Positions 1 through 8,454 of a DNA stretch of 33,194 nt are shown here, one piece after another (position 1 is the first letter of the stretch; each line of letters begins with the position of its first letter). The DNA comes from Acidobacteriota bacterium (GTDB lineage Bacteria; Acidobacteriota; Terriglobia; Acidiferrales; UBA7541), in the NCBI GenBank assembly GCA_003223255.1, contig QHYJ01000102.1:1-33194 (forward strand), written 5' to 3'. The notes beneath the pieces are model-generated. The model was not told where the DNA came from, ran no database searches, and saw only the letters and a program-made list of their open reading frames with translations. Both the position numbers and the translations under genes were made by a program.

Positions 1-2207
1 GCGTGGGAATCGACGCCCTTCGACCTGGCCCAAGGCGGCGCAGTGCGCCGGGCGAATGGAATGTTTGTAAGCGGGGATTACTTCAGGACGCTTGGCATTC
101 GACCCGTGGCAGGACGCTTGCTGGCGGAATCCGACGACAGGCGAGGGTGCGCAGGCGCGGCGGTCTTGAGCTATGGATTCTGGCAGGAACATTTTGCCGG
201 AATGCCTAGCGCCATCGGCAGCATGATTTCGCTCGATGGTCATAAGTTCGAAATCATCGGCGTAAGCCAACCAGGATTTTACGGCACGCATATTGAGATT
301 AAATTCGACGTAGTAATCCCGATTTGCGCCGCAGCGCAGTTTGACGGCGCGAGATCGCGGCTGGACGCAAGGTCGTGGTGGTGGTTGAGCGTGATTGGCC
401 GGAAGAAACCCGGCGCAAGTCTGTCGCAGCTGAAGGCCGGCTCGCAGTGCTCTCTCCTCAAGTATTTTCGGAAGTGGTGCCACCAAACTGGGAGCCCAAA
501 GAGGAAGAGAATTTTCACAAACAGACATTGGTGACTACGCCGGCGAGCACTGGAGTGTCTTATTTGCTGCGCCGGGAATTTGGCCAGCCGCTCGACATGC
601 TGATGGCCGTGGTGGGTCTGGTGTTGCTCATTGCTTGCGCAAACATCGCCAGCTTGATGCTGGCTCGCTCCGCCGCGCGTCAGAAGGAAATTGCGGTGCG
701 AAAGGCGCTGGGTGCCCCAAGAATGCGGTTGATTCGACAGCTGCTGACCGAGTGCGTTCCGCCTTCGACGATAGGGGCCGCGCTTGGAATTTTGTTCGCG
801 CGATGGGGAAGCGCCCTGCTGGTTCGCTTTATCTCGACGAAAAGCAATCCTCTGCCTGTTTTTCTGGATTTGTCGCTCGATTGGCGCGTATTGAGCTTTA
901 CCGCCGTGGTGGCGGTTTTAACTGGGCTACTTTTCGGCGTTTTACCAGCGTTTCGTTCTACGCGCGTTCCTTTGGTCTCCGCAATGAAAGGGACTCAAGC
1001 GGTTGACACAGAAAGCGGAGTGGGGTTCCGACCAGGCAAATGGATTGTGGCTTCGCAAGTCGCCTTTTCGCTCGTTTTGCTGGTGGTCAGTGGGCTATTT
1101 CTAAGGAGTTTGGCAAAGCTGGTAACCATGGACATCGGCTTCGACCGCAACAACGTGTTACTGGTGCATGTGGACTTGCACACAGCGAAAGTTGCGCCCG
1201 AGCAGCAGCCCGCGGTGTTCGACGACATCGAACGCAGGCTGCGTTTACTTCCAGGCGTTATGTCCGCTAGCGGGTCCATAATGACCCCGGTCAGCAATCG
1301 GATTTGGAACAATTTCCTGCAAGTGGACACGCGGAATGCCCCTACCGGAGACGACGCCCTTGTGAATTTCAACTTCATTTCGCCCGGTTATTTTGTGACC
1401 CTGCACACGTCTCTTCTGGCGGGAAGAGATTTCAACGACTCAGACACAAGAACGTCAGCGAAGGTCGCCATTATCAACGAAGCGGTGGCGCGAAAGTTTT
1501 TTTGCGAATTCCAATCCAGTTGGCAAATTCTTCAGAATTCTGCCGGAGCCAGGCCAGGCAGCACCGCCGATTGAGTGGTGGGCTTGGTAAAGAGCGCAAA
1601 GTACGATTCGCTGCGCGAGGACAATTCTGTCACGGCCTATTTCCCCATCACGCAGGTTCCCGAACATGCCGAGGCGCAGTCCTTCGAACTAAGAACGGCG
1701 ATGCGGCCCGCTGTGCTGATGGCCCAGGTCCAGGACGCCGTAGCGCAGGTGAGCAAGGCGATTCCCCTGGAATCCTCTACGCTGGCGCAGCAGGTGGACG
1801 ATTCGCTGATGCAAGAACGGCTGCTGGCTACGCTTTCCACGTTTTTTGGCGGGCTGGCCTTGTTGCTCGCGATGATCGGACTATACGGCGCGCTGAGTTA
1901 CCTGGTCACGCAGCGTCAGGTTGAGTTCGGCATCCGCATGGCCCGTGGGGCGCCCGAGGCTTCCATTCTGGGTTTGGTCATGCGCGATGTTTCCCTTGTA
2001 CTTGCCGGTGGCGTGGCAGCGGGCGTTGGCCTTTCGTTAGCAACCGTGGGCTTGCTTCAAAAGATGCTGTTCGGGCTTGCGGCCCGAGATAGTGTAACGA
2101 TGCTCGCAGCCATTGGAGTCTTGCCGATCGTCGCGATTTGTGCCGGCTACTTGCCGGCGCGCCGCGCCATGCGTGTCGATCCCATGGTCGCGCTGAGATA
2201 TGAATGA
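1..2207 (+). pseudogene. ADOP-type ABC permease (MacB/FtsX family), 5'-truncated by the window and frameshifted
   Basis: Reading across three frames gives one continuous ADOP-like permease of about 735 residues: a MacB periplasmic core region (FVSGDYFRTLGIRPVAGR), the first FtsX block after about nt 590 (LIACANIASLMLARSAARQKEIAVRKALGA), a second periplasmic core, and a C-terminal FtsX block ending in the family-typical MVALRYE. Frame 1 is open from base 1, so the 5' end lies outside the window. Frame 1 must switch to frame 3 near 435 (gccgg|ctcg, one base missing). A run of seven T at 1497-1503 adds one base, and a base is missing near 1574 (gag|tggtggg). Between the last two sites the restored frame reads NSNPVGKFFRILPEPGQ, as expected, while the uncorrected frame hits TGA at 1572-1574. 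These orphan permeases are common in Acidobacteriota; their substrate is generally unknown. Three separate lesions make this a pseudogene unless the assembly is wrong. Confidence 0.85.
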
Positions 2208-2275
2208 AGGTTAGAGGTTGGACGGCCTAAAGTTCGAGGGCCGCATCAAGCCAGCCGCCCGTCCGCCGAGACCTT

Positions 2276-2304
2276 TTGACTGACCTACCCGCTGCATATA
2301 TACT
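2276..2304 (+). promoter_or_regulatory. Sigma-70-type promoter of nuoB
   Basis: TTGACT (2276-2281), a 17-base spacer and TATACT (2299-2304) form a near-consensus promoter. Transcription would start near 2311, giving a leader of about 30 bases that carries a GGAG ribosome site (2330-2333) nine bases before the nuoB ATG. It lies in the 135-base gap after the broken permease, so nuoB is transcribed independently. Confidence 0.7.
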
Positions 2305-2342
2305 CCCCGATGCTAGAGGCTTGTGAGCTGGAGTAGGGACTA

Positions 2343-2903
2343 ATGGGCGTTCTGGACCAACGGTTTGAAAAGAACTTCATGATCACGTCGGTGGACTACG
2401 TGTTCAACTGGGCGCGGAAGAGCGCGCTGTGGCCGCTGACGTTCGGGCTGGCGTGCTGCGCCATCGAGATGATCGCTTCGACGACTTCGCGGGTTGACAT
2501 GGCGCGGTTTGGCGCGGAAGTGTTCCGGCCGTCGCCGCGGCAGGCGGACCTGATGATCGTTTCGGGGACGGTCACGCTGAAAATGTCGCCCGTGATCCAG
2601 CGCGTATGGGCGCAGATGCCGGACCCGAAGTGGTGCATCTCGATGGGAGCGTGCTCGAGCGTGGGCGGGCCTTTCAATACTTACTCGGTTTTGCAGGGTG
2701 TGGACCGCATCGTTCCCGTGGACGTGTACATTGTGGGGTGCCCGCCGCGCCCAGAGGGGCTTTTCTTCGGTTTGATGAAGCTGCAGGACAAGATTGACCA
2801 GATGACGCTGGCGAAACGGCCGACGGAAATACGCCTCAAGCCAGAGATGGTAGAGGATTTCAAAAAGAGCGTGATGGTGGCGCAGACGCCGGAACCAAGA
2901 TGA
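2343..2903 (+). CDS. nuoB: NADH-quinone oxidoreductase subunit B (NuoB)
   Basis: This 186-residue protein matches the usual length of NuoB, the membrane-facing peripheral subunit of complex I that carries the terminal [4Fe-4S] cluster N2 and passes electrons to quinone. The N2 ligands are visible: adjacent Cys38-Cys39 in [10 protein letters not shown], Cys104 in [10 protein letters not shown] and Cys133 in [10 protein letters not shown]. The conserved [16 protein letters not shown] and [19 protein letters not shown] stretches are also present. The start is set by the GGAG at 2330. Unlike the usual nuoA-N operon, nuoA does not precede it and nuoC does not follow; a Rieske ferredoxin comes next after 100 bases. 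Some bacteria have scattered nuo genes or a second nuoB copy; which applies here cannot be seen from the window. The family assignment is very secure. Confidence 0.96.
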   Translation: MGVLDQRFEKNFMITSVDYVFNWARKSALWPLTFGLACCAIEMIASTTSRVDMARFGAEVFRPSPRQADLMIVSGTVTLKMSPVIQRVWAQMPDPKWCISMGACSSVGGPFNTYSVLQGVDRIVPVDVYIVGCPPRPEGLFFGLMKLQDKIDQMTLAKRPTEIRLKPEMVEDFKKSVMVAQTPEPR

Positions 2904-3003
2904 AGTGAGGATCTAAGGAAGTAAGGATTCAGAGGGGCGCGGCAAGGCCGAAAATCGAAAAGGGCAGAAATAGGAAATTCGCCACGAGGAGTGCCAAGAG
3001 CCA

Positions 3004-3309
3004 ATGGCGTTTGTGAGAACGGCAAAGACCAATGAAATCACGCCGGGGACGATCCGGGAGTTCCAGGTGGAGGGCAAGACGGTGGCCCTGGCAAATATCG
3101 GGGGCAAATACTACGCCATCAACAATACCTGCCTGCATCGAGGCGGGCCGCTGGGACAAGGGGTCCTGAACGGAACAGTGGTGACGTGCCCCTGGCACGG
3201 CTGGCAATACGACGTAACCACGGGGAAGGTGAAGCAGAACCCGGCGGTCGGGGTGGATTGCTATAAAGTCGAGGTGCGGGGCGAGGATGTTTTCGTAGAC
3301 GCGGGTTAG
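3004..3309 (+). CDS. Small Rieske [2Fe-2S] ferredoxin
   Basis: The 101-residue protein is a single Rieske domain with no signal peptide or membrane helix. The cluster ligands are Cys43-x-His45 (CLHRGGPLGQG) and Cys62-x2-His65 (CPWHGWQYD). The form resembles the ferredoxin components of ring-hydroxylating dioxygenases and the NirD-like small subunits of nitrite reductases, which shuttle single electrons in the cytoplasm. No oxygenase or reductase partner gene is nearby, so its electron acceptor is unknown. A GAGGAG at about 2986-2991 lies upstream of the ATG at a slightly long distance. It may be co-transcribed with nuoB (100-base gap and no clear terminator), but a functional link to complex I is only inference. 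Confidence 0.92.
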   Translation: MAFVRTAKTNEITPGTIREFQVEGKTVALANIGGKYYAINNTCLHRGGPLGQGVLNGTVVTCPWHGWQYDVTTGKVKQNPAVGVDCYKVEVRGEDVFVDAG

Positions 3310-3318
3310 TGAGGCCTC

Positions 3319-3343
3319 TATCTCTTTGAAAATAATAGAGATA
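3319..3343. other. AT-rich hairpin after the Rieske gene
   Basis: TATCTCT (3319-3325) and AGAGATA (3337-3343) form a perfect 7-bp stem around an 11-base loop, ten bases after the stop. There is no T-tract, so a role in termination is weak. It could equally be chance in an AT-rich stretch. Confidence 0.25.
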
Positions 3344-3437
3344 ATTTAGATTTCAGACCCCTAGGGACATTTTCGGCAATATCCTTTGCGAGTAACCCTT
3401 TCGCTCAAGCTTCTTTCGGCCTAACCCACACATTTTG

Positions 3438-3467
3438 TTTCGCTTTTCCGACACCACCGTGTATAGT
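3438..3467 (+). promoter_or_regulatory. Possible promoter of the EVE-domain gene
   Basis: TATAGT (3462-3467) is a fair -10 box about 20 bases before the ATG. A poor -35 candidate (TTTCGC, 3438-3443) sits 18 bases upstream. No strong ribosome site precedes the ATG at 3488, so the leader would be short. Confidence 0.3.
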
Positions 3468-3487
3468 TCTGCGGACTCTAGGCCTCA

Positions 3488-3946
3488 ATGTCGATAACGA
3501 CGGTTCAACGACACTATTGGATCTTTAGCGCGGACCCTCACCACTATCACTGGGACACACTTTTTGTAAAAGGGAAGGAGATGTGGCACGGGGCGGGGGC
3601 CAGGCCGGACGCCATCCGCGCGCTCAAGCAGGTGCGCAAGGGCGACCGGGTGCTGTGCTACCACTCGGCGCCAGAGCGGTCGCTCTATTCCATCGCGGAG
3701 GTCACGCGCGATCCGTATCCCGACCCGCACGACCATAAGGGCAAAAACCTGGTGGCGGACCTGCGGGCGTTTGAAAAGCTGCCTCGGCAAGTGATGCTGG
3801 AAGAGATGCGTGCGAACACCGCGTTGAGGAAAATGAAGCTGCTCAAGAACGTGAGACTGCTCATTTCGCCTATTAGCGACGCGGAGTATCAGGAAATTTT
3901 GCGCATGGCCGGGATTGTGCCCACGCCGGGAATTCCGTTGCCCTGA
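3488..3946 (+). CDS. EVE domain-containing protein (PUA-like fold)
   Basis: The 152-residue protein is essentially one EVE domain. It starts with the typical RHYWIFSADPHHYHWDTLF and continues with a conserved W (EMWHGAGARPDAIRALKQVRKGDRVLCYHS), where other members have 'WDGVRNYQARNNLRxMKxGD'. EVE domains belong to the PUA/ASCH/YTH superfamily and bind modified nucleic-acid bases in an aromatic cage; human THYN1 is the known eukaryotic member. In bacteria they occur alone or fused to restriction-like nucleases. Here the domain stands alone with no restriction or defence gene nearby, so a housekeeping base-recognition role is more likely than defence. The substrate is unknown. Confidence 0.85.
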   Translation: MSITTVQRHYWIFSADPHHYHWDTLFVKGKEMWHGAGARPDAIRALKQVRKGDRVLCYHSAPERSLYSIAEVTRDPYPDPHDHKGKNLVADLRAFEKLPRQVMLEEMRANTALRKMKLLKNVRLLISPISDAEYQEILRMAGIVPTPGIPLP

Positions 3947-3993
3947 CGCATGGACTTTCACAAGCACCATGCTCGTTCGAACGGAGGGAAGAG

Positions 3994-4794
3994 ATGGCGG
4001 CGCTGAATCGCGCGAGCTTGCTAGCCATCGGCGTGGTTGCGGTTCTTGGGATGTTTCCCCAAACGGCGCGGCAGGATTTCATGCTAGACGAAATTGCGAG
4101 CGGCAAGACGCGCGTGCTTGATCTGAGCTACGCGATCAACGACAAACTGGTGCGTTGGCCGGGAGACGAAAAAGTTTTTGAAGCGAAAGTCAACGCTTCG
4201 GTCGAGAAGAATGGATACTTCACGCGGAGTTTCTGGATGTTGGAGCATTACGGAACGCATCTGGATGCGTCGGCGCACTTCCCGCCCGGAAAGACGACCG
4301 TCGATCAGATTCCCGTGCAGCAGCTTTTTGGGCCTGCGGTCGTGCTGGACGTGAGGGCCGAAGGCGCGAAAGATGCGGATTATCAGCTTCCTGCGGCGCG
4401 CGTGGAAGAGTGGGAGAAGCGCCATGGACGAATTGCTGATGGAGCGATTGTGCTGCTGAGAACAGGTTGGGCGGCGCGCTGGCCGGATGCGCAGAAATAT
4501 CGCAATCAAGATGCGCAGGGACGGATGCATTTTCCGGGCTTCTCTGCAGAAGCCGTGAAATTGCTGATCGAAAGGAGAATCAGCGGGCTGGGCTGCGACA
4601 GCATGAGTGTGGACCACGGAGCTTCGGCAGACTTTGCGGTGCATCATCTGGCGCTGGGCTCGGGGCTATATCACTTGGAAAATCTTGCGGACCTGAGCGC
4701 GTTGCCGGAAAGCGTAGCGTTCCTGGTGGTGGCACCGATTAAGCTCGAAGGCGGTTCGGGCGGGCCGGTGCGGGTTTTTGCGCTGCTGCCGTGA
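3994..4794 (+). CDS. Exported cyclase-family metal-dependent hydrolase (kynurenine formamidase-like)
   Basis: The 266-residue protein has a short hydrophobic N-terminus (ASLLAIGVVAVLGMF, about 7-21) followed by a cyclase/KynB fold. The metal-binding signature HxGTHxDxxxH is seen as His85-Gly87-Thr88-His89-Asp91-His95 (HYGTHLDASAHF), preceded by VLDLSYAINDKLVRWPGDEKV. The C-terminal half has SVDHG and YHLENLADLSALP, typical of the family. Such enzymes hydrolyse N-formylkynurenine, related amides or lactone rings with a divalent metal. Membership is secure but the substrate is not, and no tryptophan-catabolism gene is adjacent. GGAGG at about 3980-3984 supports the start. Periplasmic location is inferred from the signal-like segment. 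Confidence 0.87.
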   Translation: MAALNRASLLAIGVVAVLGMFPQTARQDFMLDEIASGKTRVLDLSYAINDKLVRWPGDEKVFEAKVNASVEKNGYFTRSFWMLEHYGTHLDASAHFPPGKTTVDQIPVQQLFGPAVVLDVRAEGAKDADYQLPAARVEEWEKRHGRIADGAIVLLRTGWAARWPDAQKYRNQDAQGRMHFPGFSAEAVKLLIERRISGLGCDSMSVDHGASADFAVHHLALGSGLYHLENLADLSALPESVAFLVVAPIKLEGGSGGPVRVFALLP

Positions 4795-4942
4795 AGCTGC
4801 ATTTCTGCAACATTTTCGCGGGCTTACGTCTTATTGAGTTGACGGGTGTGGCGGATTCCAACGGGCGATTCGATTTCCAATGTCCTGAACCGACAGTTCG
4901 CAGCGTGGCCGGGAGATTTTTCTCTTGAGAATTTCGAGAAAG

Positions 4943-4970
4943 CAGATCCCTCGCTTCGCTCGGGATGACC
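4943..4970. repeat. REP-like intergenic hairpin repeat
   Basis: The core ccctcgcttcgctcggg folds into a short hairpin and is followed by atgac. I recognise this general pattern as a frequent intergenic repeat in Acidobacteriota genomes. Only one copy occurs in this window, so its repeat status rests on that prior knowledge. It sits in the 237-base gap before the Tricorn gene; the rest of that gap shows only a small TTTCTC/GAGAAA dyad just upstream. Confidence 0.5.
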
Positions 4971-5031
4971 GCCGAGAGCGTTTTTTCAACGAGTCTTAGG
5001 CACTGCGGGACTCCATGTTTTTGGAGGAAAT

Positions 5032-8000
5032 ATGCGCGCTCGAATGGCGGTGGTGATTGGTGCTTTGCTGGCGTTGGGGTGGGCGGGAGTGACGCGGGGA
5101 GCGGAGGAGACGCCGCTGCTGGCGCATTCGCCGACGCTGAGCAAGACGCAGGTGGTGTTTGCCTATGGCGAGTACTTGTGGAGCGTGCCGCGGGAAGGCG
5201 GTGACGCGCGGCAACTCACCACGGGCGGCCAAGAAGGCGCGCCGGTGTTTTCTCCGGACGGCAAGTGGATTGCGTTTACAGGACAGTACGACGGAAACGT
5301 GGATGTGTTTGTGATTCCGGCCGAAGGGGGAGAGCCGATGCGACTGACGTGGCATCCCGGTGTGGATATTGCAACGGGCTGGACGCCAGACGGAAAGAAA
5401 GTGCTGTTCCATTCGAACCGCGAATCGCATGCGGACTTTGACCGGCTGTACACCGTTCCGGTGGAGGGCGGCCCGGCGGAAGTGCTGCCGATGTGGCGCG
5501 GGGAAGCAGCGTGCTTTTCGCCGGACGGCACGCGCATCGCCTATGTGCCGAATGAGATTTGGCAGACTTCGTGGAAACGTTATCGCGGCGGGCAAACTAC
5601 TCCGATTTACATCGTGCGGCTGAGCGATCTGGCGCTTGAAAAAGTGCCGCGGGAGAATTGGAATGATAAGGATCCCGTCTGGTTTGGCGACACGGTGTAT
5701 TTTCTTTCGGACCGCAACGGGCCGGTGACACTGTTCGCCTACGACACGAAAGCGAAAACAGTGAAACAGGTCATCGACAACCAGGGGCTGGATTTCAAGG
5801 CGCTTTCCGCGGGGCCGGACGCGCTCGTTTACGAACAGTTTGGCGGAATCTATCTCTTCAATCCCTCGAGCGGCAAATCCGCGAAAGTGGACATTCGCAT
5901 TGCGGGCGACCTGCCGTCCACGCGGCCGCACTATGAAAAAGTGGCCGACCGGATTGACAACGCGGGGATTTCGCCTTCCGGCGCGCGCGCGGTGTTTGAA
6001 GCGCGCGGAGAGATTTTCACCGTGCCTGCGGAAAAGGGCGACGTACGCAACCTGACGCATACGCCCGCGGTAGCCGACCGGGACCCGTCGTGGTCCCCGG
6101 ATGGCAAGTCGATTGCTTTCTTCTCCGACGAATCCGGCGAGTACGAGTTGCACATTGTGGATCAGTCGGGCTTGGCGTCGGTGAAGAAGATCAATCTGGG
6201 GAATCCGCCGTCGTTTTTCTACGGGCCGCTGTGGTCGCCGGACAGCAAGAAGATTGCCTACACCGACAAGCGACTGAACGTGTGGTACGTGGACGTGGAA
6301 AAAGGTGTGCCGGTGAAAGTGACCACGGATCGTTACGACGACCCGACGTCGACGATGAATGAATCCTGGTCGCCGGACAGCAAGTGGCTGACGTATTCGA
6401 AGTTTCTAGAAAATCATCTGCGCACCGTGTTCGTGTATTCGTTGGAGACGGGCAAGGAATCACAAATCACCGATGGCATCAGCGATGCGCGGTATCCGGT
6501 TTTCGACCGGGGCGGGAAATGGCTGATCTTCGCCGTGAGCACGGATATGGGGCTTTCCTCGGGGTGGCTGGATTTGTCGAGCTTCCAGCATCCGGTATTG
6601 CGCAACATCTATGCGGCGGTGCTGAAGAAGGGGAATCCTTCGCCGGTTGAGCCGCAGAGCGATGAAGAAAAGGCCGCGGAGGAAAAGAAGGACGCGGCGG
6701 GTGGAGACAAAGGAAAAGAAGCCGACAACAGCAAAGAAGGAGAGAAAGGGAAGGAAGGCGAGAAAAAGAAAGAAGAACCGGTCAAGGTGGTCATTGACTT
6801 TGACGGAATCGGCCAGCGCATCGTGTCGCTACCGATTAAGGCGGCGCGTTACGAAGGTTTGGACACGGGCAAAGCGGGAACGTTGTTCCTTGCGGAAATC
6901 GCGGACGTGCCGCGCTTCGAGCCTGCTCCGATAACCGTTTCGAAGTTCGATTTCACGACGCGCAAAACGGAGCCATTTCTCAGCGGAATCCGGGCGTTCG
7001 GGGTCTCTGCAAATGGCGAGAAGGCTCTCTATCGGCAAAGCGAAGGCTGGTTGATTGCGGGCACGGCGGCCGCGCCGAAACCGGGCGAAGGCGCGCTGAA
7101 GCTGGACGGCATGGAGACTTATGTTGATCCGCGCGCAGAGTGGAACCAGATGTACCACGAAGTGTGGCGTATCGAGCGTGACTTCCTCTACGACCCAAAT
7201 CATCACGGATTGAACATCCCTGCCGCCGAGAAGAAATACTCGGTGTATTTGAAAGGTTTGGGCGGACGCGCCGACCTCAACTATTTGTTTGATGAAATGC
7301 TCGGAGAAATCACCATCGGGCACATGTTTATCGCCGGCGGAGACATCCCCAAGCCTAATCAAGTGAGAGGTGGACTGCTTGGCGCGGATTATAAAATCGA
7401 GAACGGGCGCTACCGCTTCGCGCGCATCTACAACGGCGAGAATTGGAACCCGGACTTGCGCGCGCCGCTGACGCAGCCGGGTGTGGACGTGAAAGTGGGC
7501 GATTATTTGCTCGAAGTGGAGGGCCGCGACGTGCGGCCGCCTGCGGAGGTCTACAGCTTCTTCGAGAACACCGCGGGCAAGCAAATCAAAATCAGGGTGG
7601 GGACAAACGCAGACGGCAAGGATTCGCGCGAGGTGACCGTCGTGCCGCTGCCGAGCGAATTTGCGCTGCGCAACCGCGCGTGGGAAGAAGATAACCGCCG
7701 CAAGGTCGATGAACTCAGCGGCGGAAAGCTGGCGTACGTGCACGTGCCGGACACGGCTGTCGGCGGCTGGCTCAACTTCAACCGCTTCTATTTTGCCCAA
7801 GTCGGCAAGCAGGCCGCCGTGATCGATGAGCGCTACAACCACGGCGGCGAAGTGGCCGATTACATCATCGATATGCTGAAGCGGCCGTTGCGCAACTGCG
7901 CCATCTCGCGCGAAGGCGAAAAGTTCTGCTCGCCGCTGGCGCAGATTTACGGGCCAAAGACGATGATCATCAACGAGATGTCCGGCTCGGGCGGCGATGC

Positions 8001-8340
8001 GCTGCCGTGGATGTTCCGGCAGGACAAGATCGGGCCGCTGGTGGGCACGAAGACTTGGGGCGGCTTGGTCGGCATTTATGGATATCCGCGGCTGCTCGAT
8101 GGCGGCTTCGTCACCGCGCCGCGGGTGGCCATTTACGGCTTGCATGGCGATTGGGAAGTGGAAAACAAAGGCATCCCGCCGGATATTGAAGTGGAAAACG
8201 ATCCCGCGTCCGTTGCGGCAGGGCACGACCGGCAATTGGAAAAGGCCGTGGAAGTCACCATGGAGGCGCTGAAGAAAAATCCCGTCCTGATTCCGGATCA
8301 TCCGGCGTATCCGAATTATCACAATTATCATGAGAAGTGA
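5032..8340 (+). CDS. Secreted Tricorn-type S41 protease with N-terminal beta-propeller
   Basis: This 1102-residue protein begins with a signal peptide (about 1-23, ALLALGWAGVTRGA) and WD40/TolB-like propeller repeats marked by SPDGK, TPDGK and SPDSK motifs to about residue 530. A charged Lys/Glu-rich linker (about 544-583) is followed by the core and PDZ regions and a C-terminal S41 protease. Predicted catalytic residues are His764 (TIGHMFIAGGD), nucleophile Ser986 (MSGSGGDALPW) and a Glu near 1044 (VENKGIPPDIEV). The Ser that precedes the His in archaeal Tricorn is Gly here. Tricorn degrades oligopeptides; the bacterial secreted forms probably process peptides in the periplasm. GGAGG at 5023-5027 fixes the start. 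A CocE/S15-like hydrolase and an esterase elsewhere in the window are also exported. Confidence 0.93.
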   Translation: MRARMAVVIGALLALGWAGVTRGAEETPLLAHSPTLSKTQVVFAYGEYLWSVPREGGDARQLTTGGQEGAPVFSPDGKWIAFTGQYDGNVDVFVIPAEGGEPMRLTWHPGVDIATGWTPDGKKVLFHSNRESHADFDRLYTVPVEGGPAEVLPMWRGEAACFSPDGTRIAYVPNEIWQTSWKRYRGGQTTPIYIVRLSDLALEKVPRENWNDKDPVWFGDTVYFLSDRNGPVTLFAYDTKAKTVKQVIDNQGLDFKALSAGPDALVYEQFGGIYLFNPSSGKSAKVDIRIAGDLPSTRPHYEKVADRIDNAGISPSGARAVFEARGEIFTVPAEKGDVRNLTHTPAVADRDPSWSPDGKSIAFFSDESGEYELHIVDQSGLASVKKINLGNPPSFFYGPLWSPDSKKIAYTDKRLNVWYVDVEKGVPVKVTTDRYDDPTSTMNESWSPDSKWLTYSKFLENHLRTVFVYSLETGKESQITDGISDARYPVFDRGGKWLIFAVSTDMGLSSGWLDLSSFQHPVLRNIYAAVLKKGNPSPVEPQSDEEKAAEEKKDAAGGDKGKEADNSKEGEKGKEGEKKKEEPVKVVIDFDGIGQRIVSLPIKAARYEGLDTGKAGTLFLAEIADVPRFEPAPITVSKFDFTTRKTEPFLSGIRAFGVSANGEKALYRQSEGWLIAGTAAAPKPGEGALKLDGMETYVDPRAEWNQMYHEVWRIERDFLYDPNHHGLNIPAAEKKYSVYLKGLGGRADLNYLFDEMLGEITIGHMFIAGGDIPKPNQVRGGLLGADYKIENGRYRFARIYNGENWNPDLRAPLTQPGVDVKVGDYLLEVEGRDVRPPAEVYSFFENTAGKQIKIRVGTNADGKDSREVTVVPLPSEFALRNRAWEEDNRRKVDELSGGKLAYVHVPDTAVGGWLNFNRFYFAQVGKQAAVIDERYNHGGEVADYIIDMLKRPLRNCAISREGEKFCSPLAQIYGPKTMIINEMSGSGGDALPWMFRQDKIGPLVGTKTWGGLVGIYGYPRLLDGGFVTAPRVAIYGLHGDWEVENKGIPPDIEVENDPASVAAGHDRQLEKAVEVTMEALKKNPVLIPDHPAYPNYHNYHEK

Positions 8341-8454
8341 AGGACTCTTCCCGCGCCGGGACGTCGTATTGCTGCAATCCGGCAGTGACCACGGTTAGAG
8401 CAAAAAGACAGGTCATTTCTCCGGGCGATTTTCGTACGAACTTGGAATCCCGAT

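Noticed and set aside
4996-8331. Long open frames on the minus strand opposite the Tricorn gene (385 and 500 codons)
   Set aside because: They are Arg/His-rich shadows of a G+C-rich gene with clear domain motifs on the plus strand and show no family signature.
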